DNA of 64,000 nucleotides from Paenarthrobacter ilicis (GTDB taxonomy: Bacteria; Actinomycetota; Actinomycetes; Actinomycetales; Micrococcaceae): the NCBI RefSeq assembly GCF_016907545.1, contig NZ_JAFBCD010000001.1, positions 2,666,001 through 2,730,000 of the forward strand. The letters are read 5' to 3'. The notes under the pieces were generated by a model that saw only the letters and a list, made by a program, of their open reading frames with translations, ran no database searches and was not told where the DNA came from. Below are positions 9,729-19,165 of the stretch, in pieces (position 1 is the stretch's first letter; the number at the start of each line of letters is the position of its first letter). The position numbers were made by a program, and so were the translations under genes.

Positions 9729-10948
9729 TTGGCCGCCTCCGCAGCGGGGTAGGGGTCGTGTTCGGTGCCCGTGGTGATCCCGGCTTCTGAAATCACCGGC
9801 TTGGCGCCACGGAAATTCTCGCAGCAGTTGGGCCGGCAGACGTCATACCAAGGACCCAGGTCCGTTACATGCGGACGCTGGGTAATGGTGTTGTCCAGCG
9901 TGCGCTCGGAGATGAGGTCCACCAGGCCGGACACGAAGGCCGCGTGCGTGCCCGGAGTGGGAACGCGGGTGGCTTCGATGTTCAGGTTCCGGCAGGTCTC
10001 CAGTGCCTCCGTGTCCAGGTCCCAGGCAACTTCCATATGGTCGCTGACGAAGCCCAGGGGCACTATCACTACACCGCGGACGCCGGTGGGAGCGATTTCC
10101 TCCAGGTGATCGTTGATGTCCGGTTCCAGCCACGGGATGTGCGGAGCGCCGGACCTGGACTGGTACACGAGGTCCCACGCAACGTTGGGTGCCACGGTAT
10201 CCATGATGGCCTTGGCATTGGCCAGGTGTTGGGCCGCGTAAGCGGAGCCTTCAGCGAATTCGCGGGGCTCCTCCGGCGAGTTGCCGGCAGCGTGGGCATC
10301 ACGGGTGGGGATGGAGTGCGTGGCAAACAGCACCCGGATTTTGGAGTCCGGATCGGCCTCGCCGGCAGCTGCCAGTTTGCCCCGGATCTCTTCCAGGCCG
10401 GCGGCGGTGCCCTCCAGGAAGGGCTGCACCACGCCGGGGTGATCGAAGTACTGGCGGATCTTGTCCACGGCAAGCTTGCCGTCCAGTCCTGTTTCGGTCA
10501 GTGCAACTCCAATGTCCTCGCGGTATTGGCGGCAGCTGGAGTAGCAGGAGTAAATGCTGGTGGTGAGCATCAGGATCCGGCGGTGACCGGCGTCGTAAGC
10601 GTCCTGCAGGACGGGGGCAATGTAGGGATCCCAGTTGCGGTTGCCCCACAGCACGGGAAGGTCAATGCCGCGCTGCGCCAATTCAGCCTCGATGGCTGCC
10701 TTCAGCTCACGGTTCTGCTGGTTGATGGGGCTGATGCCGCCGAAGGCGCGGTAGTGGTGCGAGACCTCTTCCAGGCGCTCGTCCGGGATTCCGCGGCCGC
10801 GGGTCACATTACGGAGGAAGGGGATAACGTCATCCTGGCCTTCCGGCCCACCGAAGGACGCAAGCAGCACGGCGTCGTAGTTTTTGGGTTCCTGGCGGCC
10901 GCGCTCGGTGACTTCATTGACGGCCGTGGAAACGACTGGAGTGCTCAT
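9725..10948 (-). CDS. hemH: Coproporphyrin ferrochelatase
   Basis: 407 aa (also named cpfC). It inserts Fe2+ into coproporphyrin III in the Gram-positive route. The stretch LLASFGGPEG and YRAFGGISPIN near residues 28-80 are typical, and a catalytic-type His lies in FATHSIPT. Near the C-terminus a CRPNCCENF cluster, together with a Cys in the middle of the chain, matches the [2Fe-2S]-binding cysteines known from actinobacterial ferrochelatases. It is longer than the roughly 310 aa Bacillus type because of extensions at both ends. It overlaps hemQ and hemC by four bases each. Confidence 0.94.
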   Translation of the reverse strand: MSTPVVSTAVNEVTERGRQEPKNYDAVLLASFGGPEGQDDVIPFLRNVTRGRGIPDERLEEVSHHYRAFGGISPINQQNRELKAAIEAELAQRGIDLPVLWGNRNWDPYIAPVLQDAYDAGHRRILMLTTSIYSCYSSCRQYREDIGVALTETGLDGKLAVDKIRQYFDHPGVVQPFLEGTAAGLEEIRGKLAAAGEADPDSKIRVLFATHSIPTRDAHAAGNSPEEPREFAEGSAYAAQHLANAKAIMDTVAPNVAWDLVYQSRSGAPHIPWLEPDINDHLEEIAPTGVRGVVIVPLGFVSDHMEVAWDLDTEALETCRNLNIEATRVPTPGTHAAFVSGLVDLISERTLDNTITQRPHVTDLGPWYDVCRPNCCENFRGAKPVISEAGITTGTEHDPYPAAEAAK

Positions 10949-11646
10949 GCAAGGACCTCGGCAATCTCGGCGGCGGACACGCGGCGGCCGGTGTAGAACG
11001 GGATTTCTTCACGGACGTGGTTGCGGGCCTCACTGTCCCGCAGGTGGCGCATCAGGTCAACCAGGTCCACCAGTTCCGGGGCCTCGAGTCCGAGGATCCA
11101 TTCCCAGTCCCCCAGCGCGAAGGAGGAGACGGTGTTGGAGATGACCTGCGGGAATTCCCTGCCCAGCAAGCCGTGTTCGCGGAGCATGGCGCCGCGCTCC
11201 TCGGCCGGGAGGATGTACCACTCGTAGGAGCGGACGAACGGGTACACGCACAGCCAGGTGCTGGGCTCCACGCCACGCGCGTAGGCCGGAACGTGGCTCT
11301 TGGAGAACTCCGCTTCGCGGTGCACACCCATGGCGGACCATACGATCCCGGTGCCGGCGAAGAGCTTGCTGCGCCGGATGGAGCGGACTGCGGCCTGCAG
11401 GTCCTCGGGCTTGGCCCCATGGAGCCACACCATGATGTCCGCGTCGGAGCGCATTGCGGAGACGTCGTAGCTGCCGCGGACGGTGACCCCGTCTTCGGCA
11501 AGCTTCTCTACCAGGGCCTCGTATTCCTGGGCTGCGTCGCCGCTGCGCAGGACGTCGGCCGAGCGCTTGAAGACAGTCCAGAGCGTGAAGAACTGCTCTT
11601 CGGTATCAGCAGTTTTAGTGACAGATTCGGCAGAAGTGTGGCTCAT
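10945..11646 (-). CDS. hemQ: Coproheme decarboxylase HemQ/ChdC
   Basis: 233 aa chlorite-dismutase-family protein that oxidatively decarboxylates coproheme to haem b, the last step of the pathway. YPFVRSYEWY holds the conserved Tyr135, and His158 in LREHGLLGRE is the expected proximal haem ligand. ALGDWEW follows as in relatives. The gene lies 72 bp after cgoX, and that gap contains a long palindrome and a CRP-like box. Its stop overlaps the hemH start. Confidence 0.94.
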   Translation of the reverse strand: MSHTSAESVTKTADTEEQFFTLWTVFKRSADVLRSGDAAQEYEALVEKLAEDGVTVRGSYDVSAMRSDADIMVWLHGAKPEDLQAAVRSIRRSKLFAGTGIVWSAMGVHREAEFSKSHVPAYARGVEPSTWLCVYPFVRSYEWYILPAEERGAMLREHGLLGREFPQVISNTVSSFALGDWEWILGLEAPELVDLVDLMRHLRDSEARNHVREEIPFYTGRRVSAAEIAEVLA

Positions 11647-11686
11647 GGTTCAAGTTTGCCCCGTGCCAGCCGCTAAGTCGAAACGG

Positions 11687-11713
11687 ATCACTTCTACGGA
11701 GCGTAGAAGTGAT
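11687..11713. promoter_or_regulatory. 27-bp perfect palindrome upstream of hemQ
   Basis: ATCACTTCTACG (11687-11698) and CGTAGAAGTGAT (11702-11713) are exact reverse complements around GAG. It sits in the cgoX-hemQ gap, about 40 bp before the hemQ start. There is no T-run after it on the minus strand, so an operator is more likely than a terminator; an RNA hairpin cannot be excluded. Confidence 0.55.
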
Positions 11714-11723
11714 GTAAATCACA
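11708..11723. promoter_or_regulatory. Candidate CRP/GlxR-family operator upstream of hemQ
   Basis: AGTGA-TGTAAA-TCACA matches TGTGA-N6-TCACA at 9 of 10 informative positions. It overlaps one arm of the longer palindrome and the last codons of cgoX. Its centre is about 70 bp before the hemQ start. Confidence 0.4.
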
Positions 11724-13230
11724 ATTTTGGATGGATTCCGGACTCGACGGACGACGCCTGCTGCCGGGTATCTCCAACCACCGCAGCCAGCCCGTTTCCT
11801 GCCAACCAGCCGCCCACCACCGTCAGGCCGGGGGCCGCCCCGCACAATTCGCGGACATGCGCCACGCGCTCTTTATGACCGACGGCGGCAAACGGCAAGG
11901 CACCTGCCCAGCGCACCACATCCCAATCCACCACGTCGGCGCCCGTCACCGGAACCGTCAACAGCGTCGACGCATCCTCAAGGGCCGCCGCCAGCAGAGA
12001 CTGATCGTCGAGGACAATGTCCGCGGACCCGCCGGCTTCCTCGCGGCGCCCGTAGGACAACCGCAGCACATGGTTCCCTGGACCCGCCTGGTTGGCCAGC
12101 CAATCCCACTTTGCTGTGGCATGAGTCAGGGCCTTGGCCGTGATACCCAGCGTCTGCGGTGCCACCAGCACCCCTGTACCCCGCGGACGGCGGTCCAATT
12201 CCGGCAGATCCACCACCAGTGTCACCAGGCTCACCAGCGGGCCGGGAGCGGGACGCAGCTCCGCCAAGCCGGGAACGGACTTCTCCAGCAGCCCAATGGC
12301 CGCAGGACCGTCCAGGGCGACTACCAGCCGCCCGGCGTCGAACGTTTCATCAACCGTGCCGATCCGCCATCCGTCCGCCGTTTGCCGGACTTCACGGACA
12401 GCGTTCCCCGCACGCAGCTTCACTCCCCTGGTTGTGAGATCGGCTATCAGCGCAGCCACCATGGTGTTCATGCCGCCTTCCAGCCCGGCGACGGCGGAAC
12501 CGGCCTTCGCCAGCCCGGAGTCCTTGCGTTGGGACGCTGACGCCCGGGCTGCCTTGCGCTGCTCGGCAACGGCGGCGGCCAGTGAACCATGGGCCCGGAT
12601 GCCGGCGCGCAAGCCGGGGGCCACCATATCGACGTCGAGCAGGGCGGGATCGGCGGAGTGGACGCCGCCCACCACCGGGGCCACCAGACGGTCAAGTACT
12701 TTGCGGCCCATGCGCGTCCGGACCAGCGCGGACACACTGGTTACCGGTGATGAGGTGGCAACGGAGGCCGGAAGCCAGCGGTCGGCAGAGGCACGCAAGG
12801 CGCCGAAGAATCCAAGGGACCGCCTGACCTCGGGGTCCCATGGATTGGCCGGAATGCCCAGGACGCCCGTTTTAGGCAGTTCCTGTGGACCGTCAGGCAG
12901 TTGAACCCAGGCACCACCCGGGTGCGGTGCAATGATCTTGTGGCCCAGACCCAGCTCCCGCGCCAGGTCCGCCACGGCAGTGGACCTGGTGGCGAAGGAT
13001 TCGGCGCCGCTGTCCAGCGTGAGGCCTGCAACCACGTGGCTTCCCACGCAGCCGCCCCAGCGCTCAGTGGCCTCCAGCACGGTGACGTCCATACCGGACA
13101 TGGCGAGTTCCCGGGCAGCAACAAGACCGGAAACCCCACCGCCCACCACTACCGCAGAAGGCCCTGCTGCCGGGGGCCCTGCCGCAGAAGATGCGGGGTG
13201 TCCCCCGCCGCGATTGAAGGTGCCACGCAT
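11719..13230 (-). CDS. hemY: Coproporphyrinogen III oxidase (HemY/CgoX type)
   Basis: 503 aa FAD enzyme (also hemG or cgoX in databases). It oxidises coproporphyrinogen III to coproporphyrin III in organisms that, as here, also carry HemQ. A dinucleotide-binding motif lies in VVVGGGVSGLVAAREL (about 27-42), AESFATR follows near 77, and the C-terminus has the second FAD contact region (VVGGWLAGNGLAAVV). An Ala/Pro-rich N-terminal extension of about 25 residues precedes the FAD motif, so a shorter protein could start internally. It starts 5 bp after the hemE stop. Confidence 0.92.
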   Translation of the reverse strand: MRGTFNRGGGHPASSAAGPPAAGPSAVVVGGGVSGLVAARELAMSGMDVTVLEATERWGGCVGSHVVAGLTLDSGAESFATRSTAVADLARELGLGHKIIAPHPGGAWVQLPDGPQELPKTGVLGIPANPWDPEVRRSLGFFGALRASADRWLPASVATSSPVTSVSALVRTRMGRKVLDRLVAPVVGGVHSADPALLDVDMVAPGLRAGIRAHGSLAAAVAEQRKAARASASQRKDSGLAKAGSAVAGLEGGMNTMVAALIADLTTRGVKLRAGNAVREVRQTADGWRIGTVDETFDAGRLVVALDGPAAIGLLEKSVPGLAELRPAPGPLVSLVTLVVDLPELDRRPRGTGVLVAPQTLGITAKALTHATAKWDWLANQAGPGNHVLRLSYGRREEAGGSADIVLDDQSLLAAALEDASTLLTVPVTGADVVDWDVVRWAGALPFAAVGHKERVAHVRELCGAAPGLTVVGGWLAGNGLAAVVGDTRQQASSVESGIHPKL

Positions 13231-13235
13231 AAGGA

Positions 13236-14351
13236 CTACTTCGCGGGAATCGAGTGGATGAGTTCCACAACCCGGGTCAAAACTGTGGGGTCGGTCTCCG
13301 GGGGAACACCATGGCCAAGGTTCAGAACATGGCCCGGCGCTGATGCCCCGGCTTCGATGACCTCGCGGACATGCTTCTCCAGTACGTCCCAGGGAGCGGA
13401 GAGCAGGGCCGGATCGATATTTCCCTGCAGGGGCACAGTTCCGCCCAAACGACGGTTGGCCTCATCGAGCGGCAGGCGGTAATCGACCCCCACCACGTCC
13501 ACTCCCACGTCACGCATGGCCACCAGCAGCTCCGACGTACCGGTGCCGAAATGGATCAACGGTGCGCCGAGTCCGCGGACGTGATCCAGTGCACGGGCGG
13601 AGGCCGGAGCCACGAACTTGGTGTAGTCCGCCAGTCCCAGCGACCCGGCCCAGGAATCGAAGAGCTGGCCGGCGGAAGCTCCTGCTTCCAGCTGGGCCTG
13701 CAGGAACAGCCCGGAAGCGTCGGCAGCCCAGTTGGCCAGTGCGGTCCAGGTTTCAGGATCGGCGTGCATCATGGTCCGCGGGCCGAGGTGGTCGCGGGAC
13801 GGCCGTCCTTCCACCATGTAGGCGGCAAGGGTGAACGGCGCGCCGGCAAAGCCGATCAAGGGGGTGGATCCGAGCTCGGCAACAGTCAGGCGGACTGCTT
13901 CGCGGATGGGCTCAAGTGCTTCCCAGGTCAGCGTAGGCAGGGCAGCCACATCCGCTGCAGTGCGGACCGGCTTGTCCAGCACCGGCCCCACGCCCGGGAC
14001 AATGTCCACTCCGACGCCTGCGAGCTTCAAGGGGATGACGATGTCGGAGAAGAAAATCGCGGCATCGACATCGTGGCGGCGGACGGGCTGCAGCGTGATC
14101 TCGGAAGCGAGCTCCGGCCGCAGGCACGAGTCGAGCATGGCGACGCCCTCACGGATCTTCAGGTACTCGGGCAGCGAGCGACCCGCCTGCCGCATGAACC
14201 ACACGGGCCTGCGGCTGGGGGTGCCACCACGGTATGCCGTGATGAGCGGCGACTCCGAGGTGCGGCCGTCCTTCAAGGGGTGGTTGGCGCCGAGGGTTCC
14301 CGCCGGGGCGTTGGAGGCCGTACTCTGGGGTGCTGCCGAGCTAGAAGTCAT
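13236..14351 (-). CDS. hemE: Uroporphyrinogen decarboxylase
   Basis: 371 aa from the ATG at 14351. It removes four carboxyls from uroporphyrinogen III to give coproporphyrinogen [19 protein letters not shown] near residue 45 is the family signature, and FSDIVIPL and [10 protein letters not shown] follow. The open frame continues upstream to 14468, but the extra 39 residues are not HemE-like. The chosen ATG also lies 7 nt after a CACAAT hexamer, which suggests a leaderless start. It is the first gene of the long minus-strand haem cluster, divergent from hemA. Confidence 0.94.
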   Translation of the reverse strand: MTSSSAAPQSTASNAPAGTLGANHPLKDGRTSESPLITAYRGGTPSRRPVWFMRQAGRSLPEYLKIREGVAMLDSCLRPELASEITLQPVRRHDVDAAIFFSDIVIPLKLAGVGVDIVPGVGPVLDKPVRTAADVAALPTLTWEALEPIREAVRLTVAELGSTPLIGFAGAPFTLAAYMVEGRPSRDHLGPRTMMHADPETWTALANWAADASGLFLQAQLEAGASAGQLFDSWAGSLGLADYTKFVAPASARALDHVRGLGAPLIHFGTGTSELLVAMRDVGVDVVGVDYRLPLDEANRRLGGTVPLQGNIDPALLSAPWDVLEKHVREVIEAGASAPGHVLNLGHGVPPETDPTVLTRVVELIHSIPAK

Positions 14352-14358
14352 GCCTTCG

Positions 14359-14364
14359 ATTGTG
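14359..14364 (-). promoter_or_regulatory. Candidate -10 element of hemE (leaderless)
   Basis: CACAAT on the minus strand ends 7 nt before the hemE ATG. The same hexamer stands 6 nt before the start at 31124. No clear -35 element was seen. Confidence 0.35.
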
Positions 14365-14469
14365 CCCAAAATCCCGGGTAAAAGATAACGACAAGCTGTC
14401 ACGTGCGGCCGGGCGGGATCGGCTGTGTTGCGCATCACCCTGTGGAGTGCGGAGCACCACGGCTGCATA

Positions 14470-14500
14470 TTGTTCTACCGGGCTACGAAAAAGCTATGAT
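14470..14500 (+). promoter_or_regulatory. Candidate hemA promoter
   Basis: TTGTTC (14470-14475) and TATGAT (14495-14500) are separated by 19 bp, slightly more than ideal. The TATGAT ends 9 nt before the hemA GTG, so the transcript would have almost no leader. Confidence 0.4.
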
Positions 14501-14509
14501 GGGTTTGCT

Positions 14510-15829
14510 GTGGTTCTTTTCTCATTGGTGGCTACACACGCCGACATCGACCTCGAAACTGTCGCTCAGTTGAGCAACGGTTCCTCAAGCCTCGCCTCTT
14601 CCGCCCTCGAGGACTCCCCCGTGGTTTCCGGAGCCGTGGTGCTGGCCACCTGTAACAGGTATGAGGTTTACGGCGAAACAGCCAATCCAGACGACGTCGA
14701 GGCCGCACGTTCGGCCCTGGTCTCCCGCATCAGTGACTTGAGCGGCCTCAATGAACAACTGGTGTCGCGTTCCCTGGCCACCAACACCGGCCCTGACGTT
14801 ACCCGCCACCTGTTCGCCGTGAGCGCCGGGCTTGATTCTGCAGTGGTGGGTGAGCGTGAGATTGCCGGACAGGTACGCCGGGCCCTGATCAACGCCCAGC
14901 AAGAAGGAACTGCAAGTTCGGGATTGGTCCGCCTCTTCCAGGCAGCATCAAAGACCGCCAAGGATGTGGGCGCCCAGACCGCTCTCGGTTCCCGCGGCCT
15001 CTCCATCGTTTCCGTCGCGTTGGACCTTGCGACCGACCTCGCCGAGGATCACGACTGGACGTCCAAGAAAGTAGTGGTCTTCGGGACCGGCGCCTACGCA
15101 GGGGCAACCATGTCCCTCCTGCGCGAACGCGGCTGCACGGATATCTCGGTGTACTCATCGTCCGGCCGCGCCGAAGCTTTCGTCGCCACCCGCGGGGGAA
15201 CAGCGCTCGACGCCGACACCCTCCCCGCCGCCGTCGCCGCAGCTGACGTCATGATCGGCTGCAGTGGCTCTGACAACCGCGTTGAAGCCGCCGAGCTGGC
15301 CCGCGTCCGGGAGAACTCAGGAAAACCATTGATTGCCATCGACCTCGCACTGACTCACGACTTCGATCCCGCTGTGGGCGAGCTTGAAGGGGTGGAGTTG
15401 CTGACGCTGGAGTCCGTCCGCCTGGCTGCCCCGCAAGAGCAGGCAGAGTCACTGTCCCAAGCCAGCGCCATTGTCACTGGCGCGGCATCGTCCTTTGAGT
15501 CCGAGCGCGAGGCCCGTTCCGTGGACACTGCCATTGTTGCCCTGCGCCGGCACACCATGAACGTCCTGGACGCGGAGATGGAGAAGGTCCGCGCCCGGCA
15601 CGGCTGCACGGCTGCCGCTGAAGAAGTCGAGTTCGCCCTTCGCCGCATGGTCAAGCAGTTGCTGCACACACCCACTGTCCGCGCCCGCGAGCTTGCCGCC
15701 AACGGCCAGCAGGACCAGTACGTTGCCGCCTTGGAAGCCCTCTACGGGATCCAGGTGGAACAACCTTCCGCGGCCCCGGCCGCGGAGTGCCCGGTGGACC
15801 ACGGGCAACTCCGCTCCGAAAGCGCCTGA
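14510..15829 (+). CDS. hemA: Glutamyl-tRNA reductase
   Basis: 439 aa from the GTG at 14510. It reduces glutamyl-tRNA to glutamate-1-semialdehyde, the committed step for haem. The catalytic Cys48 lies in [11 protein letters not shown] nucleotide-binding FGTGAYAGA follows near residue 190, and the C-terminal helical dimerisation region covers about 330-420. The frame is open to 14360, but the first 50 codons are not family-like, so the GTG giving [10 protein letters not shown] is chosen. It is alone on the plus strand, divergent from the rest of the haem genes, which allows separate control. Confidence 0.95.
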   Translation: MVLFSLVATHADIDLETVAQLSNGSSSLASSALEDSPVVSGAVVLATCNRYEVYGETANPDDVEAARSALVSRISDLSGLNEQLVSRSLATNTGPDVTRHLFAVSAGLDSAVVGEREIAGQVRRALINAQQEGTASSGLVRLFQAASKTAKDVGAQTALGSRGLSIVSVALDLATDLAEDHDWTSKKVVVFGTGAYAGATMSLLRERGCTDISVYSSSGRAEAFVATRGGTALDADTLPAAVAAADVMIGCSGSDNRVEAAELARVRENSGKPLIAIDLALTHDFDPAVGELEGVELLTLESVRLAAPQEQAESLSQASAIVTGAASSFESEREARSVDTAIVALRRHTMNVLDAEMEKVRARHGCTAAAEEVEFALRRMVKQLLHTPTVRARELAANGQQDQYVAALEALYGIQVEQPSAAPAAECPVDHGQLRSESA

Positions 15830-15857
15830 GCTAAGGTTTCTTCCACATGTTGTCCGT

Positions 15858-16862
15858 TTACTGACGGACAGCGTCCATTCCCGTCAGCCCGGCGGACAGC
15901 TCCCAGAGTTTCTTCGCGTCCTCCCGGTCCACCGCGTGGGCGTCCACGCCCTGGTACCGCGCCAGTGGAGATTCCTTATCCGTAGGGTTGGCGATGTCGC
16001 AGTCCTCGCAGTAGACGCCGCCCTTGCCGTCCAGCGCCGGTGACGTGGCTGCCCACACTGACGTCGCCGCGCCTTGCACCGGGGTCTTGAACCCCTCACG
16101 GACGTTCCCCTCCTGGTCCATCCACCCGGCCGCCACCATTTCTTCCTTTGGCAGGTGGCGCTGCAACTCGGTCATGATTCCGCCGGGATGCACGGCAAAA
16201 GCGCGGACGCCATGCTCACGGCCCAGGCGGTCCAGCTCCACCGCAAAGAGGGCATTGGCGGTTTTGGCCTGGCCGTAGGCGCGCCACTTGTCGTAGCCGC
16301 TGTCAAAGTTGATGTCATCAAAGCGGATCGGCGAGAGCTTGTGGCCCGTTGAGGACAGCGAAACCACGCGGGCGCTCCCCGAGGCAACCAAGGCGGGCCA
16401 TAAAGCGTTCACCAGCGTGTAGTGGCCCAGGTGGTTGGTGGCGAACTGCGCTTCCCACCCCGGCCCCACCCGGCTTTCCGGGCTGGCCATGATGGCTGCG
16501 TTGTTGATCAGGATGTCCAGCGACCCGTGCCCGGAAAGAGAGAGCGCAGAAAGGTAGCGGGACGCAAAGCCCTTGACGCTCTCCTGGTCTGCCAGGTCCA
16601 TCTCTTCCACCGCGACGTTGGAGAGTCCTTCAGCGGCCAGCACTTCCCTGGCGCGCTCCGGCCGACGGGCGGGGACGGTGACCTCCGCGCCGGCGGACAC
16701 CAAGGCCCGGACGGTTTCCAGCCCGAGTCCTGAATAGCCTCCGGTGACAATGGCTGTCCGCCCGGAGAGATCAATTCCTTCGATGACCTCCATGGCGGTG
16801 GAACCGTGACCGAAGCCGGACTCCAACGGGTGTTGCTGCGTGACTGTTTGTTCTTCGCTCAT
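15858..16862 (-). CDS. Short-chain dehydrogenase/reductase
   Basis: 334 aa, NAD(P)-dependent oxidoreductase. The cofactor motif TGGYSGLG is at 40-47, NNAA near 125, and the catalytic Tyr/Lys pair is in YGQAK with a Ser in SLSSTG before it. An extra N-terminal 30 residues and a long C-terminal part resemble the retinol-dehydrogenase-like SDR group common in actinobacteria. The substrate is unknown. It lies convergent with hemA, 29 bp from its stop, and 39 bp after moeB. Confidence 0.88.
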   Translation of the reverse strand: MSEEQTVTQQHPLESGFGHGSTAMEVIEGIDLSGRTAIVTGGYSGLGLETVRALVSAGAEVTVPARRPERAREVLAAEGLSNVAVEEMDLADQESVKGFASRYLSALSLSGHGSLDILINNAAIMASPESRVGPGWEAQFATNHLGHYTLVNALWPALVASGSARVVSLSSTGHKLSPIRFDDINFDSGYDKWRAYGQAKTANALFAVELDRLGREHGVRAFAVHPGGIMTELQRHLPKEEMVAAGWMDQEGNVREGFKTPVQGAATSVWAATSPALDGKGGVYCEDCDIANPTDKESPLARYQGVDAHAVDREDAKKLWELSAGLTGMDAVRQ

Positions 16863-16901
16863 GGTTGAGCTTGACAGAAAAAAGTACTCCCGGGCAACGA
16901 A

Positions 16902-18104
16902 TCAGTAAACGGGCTTGTCCGGCTCAACGTCCCGGACCCAGGCGAGGATACCGCCGTCGAGATGCCTGACCCTCGTATATCCGGCCTTCCGGGCCGCATC
17001 CAGAACGGCAGCGGACCGCGTACCGGCCTTGCAATGGAACACAATGTCCTTGTCCTGGGGCAGGGTTGCCCAGGATTCACCGGACAGGATCCTGCCTTGG
17101 GGGATCAGCACGGACCCCTCAATGCTGACGATGCTGTGCTCGCCCGATTCCCGGACGTCCACCAGCTCGAAGTCCCGCTGTCCCAGCCCGCGCTCCCGGA
17201 GCATGTCCGCCAGCTCCGTGGCTGTCACGGTGTGGGCTTGGTCTGTTTCCTGCACGGGAGCGATGCCACAAAAGGCTTCGTAGTCGGTCAATTCCGTCAC
17301 GGGCGTGGCCTCAGGGTCCTTTGACACCTTGATTTCACGCCAGCTTCCGCCCAGGGCATCAAAAAGTGCCACCCTGCCCAGGAGGGAACGCCCGACGCCA
17401 GTAATCAGCTTCACTGCCTCCGTCACCATCAGCGATCCCACAGCGGCGCAGAGCATGCCGAAGACGCCGCCCTCACCGCACGACGGCACGGAGCCGGCGG
17501 GTGGGGCCTCGGGGTACAGATCCCGGTACGTGGGACCGTGATCTGCCCAAAATACGCTGACTTGGCCATCGAACCGGAAAATCGAGCCCCACACATAGGG
17601 CTTTCCCAGAATCGCCGCGGCATCGTTCACCAGGTATCTGGTAGCAAAGTTGTCTGCGCCGTCGAGGATGAGATCGTACTGGGCAAAGAGTTCCAGGGCG
17701 TTGGAAGCATCCAAGCGGACATTGTGGGTCACCACGGAGACCAAAGGGTTCAGATCGGCAATGGCCCGGCGTGCCGACTCGATCTTGGGGGTGCCTACGT
17801 CCGCGACTCCGTGGATGACCTGGCGTTGCAGGTTGCTGAGGTCAACATCGTCGTCGTCGACGATTCCCAATGTCCCCACGCCTGCGGCTGCAAGGTACAG
17901 GAGGGCCGGTGAACCAAGTCCGCCGGCGCCGATGACCAGCACCTTGGCGTTCTTCAGCCTGCGCTGGCCCACGGCGCCGATTTCGGGAATGATGAGGTGC
18001 CGGGAATACCGTTCCACTTCCGCCGGTGTAAGGTCCGGGGCGGGTTCCACCAGGGGTGGCAGGACAGCGGGCGCGGCGGTGCGGGCAGCAACAATTGAGG
18101 CCAT
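16902..18104 (-). CDS. moeB: MoeB/ThiF adenylyltransferase with C-terminal rhodanese domain
   Basis: 400 aa. Residues 25-270 form the E1-like ThiF/MoeB domain, which adenylates the C-terminal Gly-Gly of a sulfur-carrier protein: GAGGLGSPALLYLAAAGVG, then a DDDDVDLSNLQRQ stretch, and VPSCGEGGVFG. Residues about 290-395 are a rhodanese domain with its persulfide Cys358 in HCKAGTRS. The nearby ThiS gene ends in Gly-Gly, and no separate thiF is in the window, so this protein may serve thiamine as well as molybdopterin synthesis. The upstream gene is divergent. Confidence 0.9.
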   Translation of the reverse strand: MASIVAARTAAPAVLPPLVEPAPDLTPAEVERYSRHLIIPEIGAVGQRRLKNAKVLVIGAGGLGSPALLYLAAAGVGTLGIVDDDDVDLSNLQRQVIHGVADVGTPKIESARRAIADLNPLVSVVTHNVRLDASNALELFAQYDLILDGADNFATRYLVNDAAAILGKPYVWGSIFRFDGQVSVFWADHGPTYRDLYPEAPPAGSVPSCGEGGVFGMLCAAVGSLMVTEAVKLITGVGRSLLGRVALFDALGGSWREIKVSKDPEATPVTELTDYEAFCGIAPVQETDQAHTVTATELADMLRERGLGQRDFELVDVRESGEHSIVSIEGSVLIPQGRILSGESWATLPQDKDIVFHCKAGTRSAAVLDAARKAGYTRVRHLDGGILAWVRDVEPDKPVY

Positions 18105-18188
18105 ACCCCAATGTATGCCCGCAGATACCGCCCGGTCATATTACCCACCGGTAGAGTGGTCATAACTGCAAAGGAAAGGCGGCAGACT

Positions 18189-18845
18189 GTGGCTGACGGC
18201 ACACGGGCAAACGATGGAGCACCCGCGAAGCAGGAACGGACAAGTTCACCCCGATCGCCCAGGCTGCCAAGGGATGAACGCCGCGCACAGTTGCTGTCAG
18301 CAGCACTGGAAGTTTTTGTGTCCAACGGCTTCCACGGAGCAGCCATGGATGAAATTGCCGAGACTGCCCGTGTCAGCAAACCGGTGCTTTACCAGCACTT
18401 CCCCTCCAAGCGTGAGCTCTACATGGCACTGCTGGACAGCCACCTGGCCACCCTCACTGAGCTGATGCTCAGCGCCTTGAACTCCACTTCGGACAACAAG
18501 GAACGCGTCCAGGCCGTCATGCGCGCCTACTTCCGGTTCATCGCCGACGACGACCAGGCGCACCGCCTGGTATTCGAATCCGATCTCATCAATGATCCCG
18601 ACGTGAGCTCCCGGCTGGAGACGTTCAACAAAACCTTTGCGGACGCCGTCGCGCACGTCATTGCAGAGGACACCAAGCTGCCTCCCCTGGAAGCGCAGCT
18701 TCTGGGCCGCGGCCTGGCAGGAATGGCCCAGGTCAGCGCGCGGTACTGGCTCGAAACAGACGGAAACCTTGACCTCGATGTGGCCAGCGATCTGATCTAT
18801 CGTTTAGCTTGGCGCGGAATCAGTCGATTCCCTAAAGAGTCCTAG
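18189..18845 (+). CDS. TetR-family transcriptional regulator
   Basis: 218 aa from the GTG at 18189, preceded by AGGAAAGG about 9 nt upstream. The frame is open 26 codons further, but no ribosome site is seen there. After a flexible Ser/Pro/Arg-rich head, the helix-turn-helix lies at about residues 35-80 (LEVFVSNGFHGAAMDEI, then SKPVLYQHFPSKREL). The C-terminal ligand domain is helical, and its effector is unknown. It is divergent from moeB and 50 bp ahead of the DUF3107 gene. Confidence 0.88.
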   Translation: MADGTRANDGAPAKQERTSSPRSPRLPRDERRAQLLSAALEVFVSNGFHGAAMDEIAETARVSKPVLYQHFPSKRELYMALLDSHLATLTELMLSALNSTSDNKERVQAVMRAYFRFIADDDQAHRLVFESDLINDPDVSSRLETFNKTFADAVAHVIAEDTKLPPLEAQLLGRGLAGMAQVSARYWLETDGNLDLDVASDLIYRLAWRGISRFPKES

Positions 18846-18895
18846 GCTACAAATAGAGGACTGACTTAACACTTGATTGGCTTGGAGGCCTTGCT

Positions 18896-19120
18896 GTGGA
18901 AGTAAAGATCGGCATTCAGAACGTCGGCCGCGAAATTGTGCTTGAATCCGCTTTGGATGCTGAAGCTGTGGCCAACATCGTGGCAGAAGCCGTGTCAAAG
19001 GGCTCTGAGCTTCGCCTGACGGATGAAAAGGGCCGGCAGATCATTGTTCCCGGCAGTGTCCTGGGGTACGTGGAGATCGGTGCTGAAGAAGTCCGCCGCG
19101 TAGGCTTCGGCGCTCTCTAG
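18896..19120 (+). CDS. DUF3107 family small protein
   Basis: 74 aa, starting with a GTG behind GGAGG (in TTGGAGGCC). The sequence begins VEVKIGIQNVGREIVLES and ends near EVRRVGFGAL, which is the DUF3107 pattern of short ATP-binding-annotated actinobacterial proteins. It has no membrane segment and is predicted cytoplasmic. The function is not established. The TetR gene lies just upstream in the same direction. Confidence 0.85.
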   Translation: MEVKIGIQNVGREIVLESALDAEAVANIVAEAVSKGSELRLTDEKGRQIIVPGSVLGYVEIGAEEVRRVGFGAL

Positions 19121-19165
19121 CCCCACCCGTCCAACCCGGTTCCGTTCAGCTGCCAAGGAGTCTCA

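Noticed and set aside
14360..14509. 50-codon N-terminal extension of hemA
   Set aside because: The residues are not family-like and a -10 element lies inside; the GTG at 14510 fits better.
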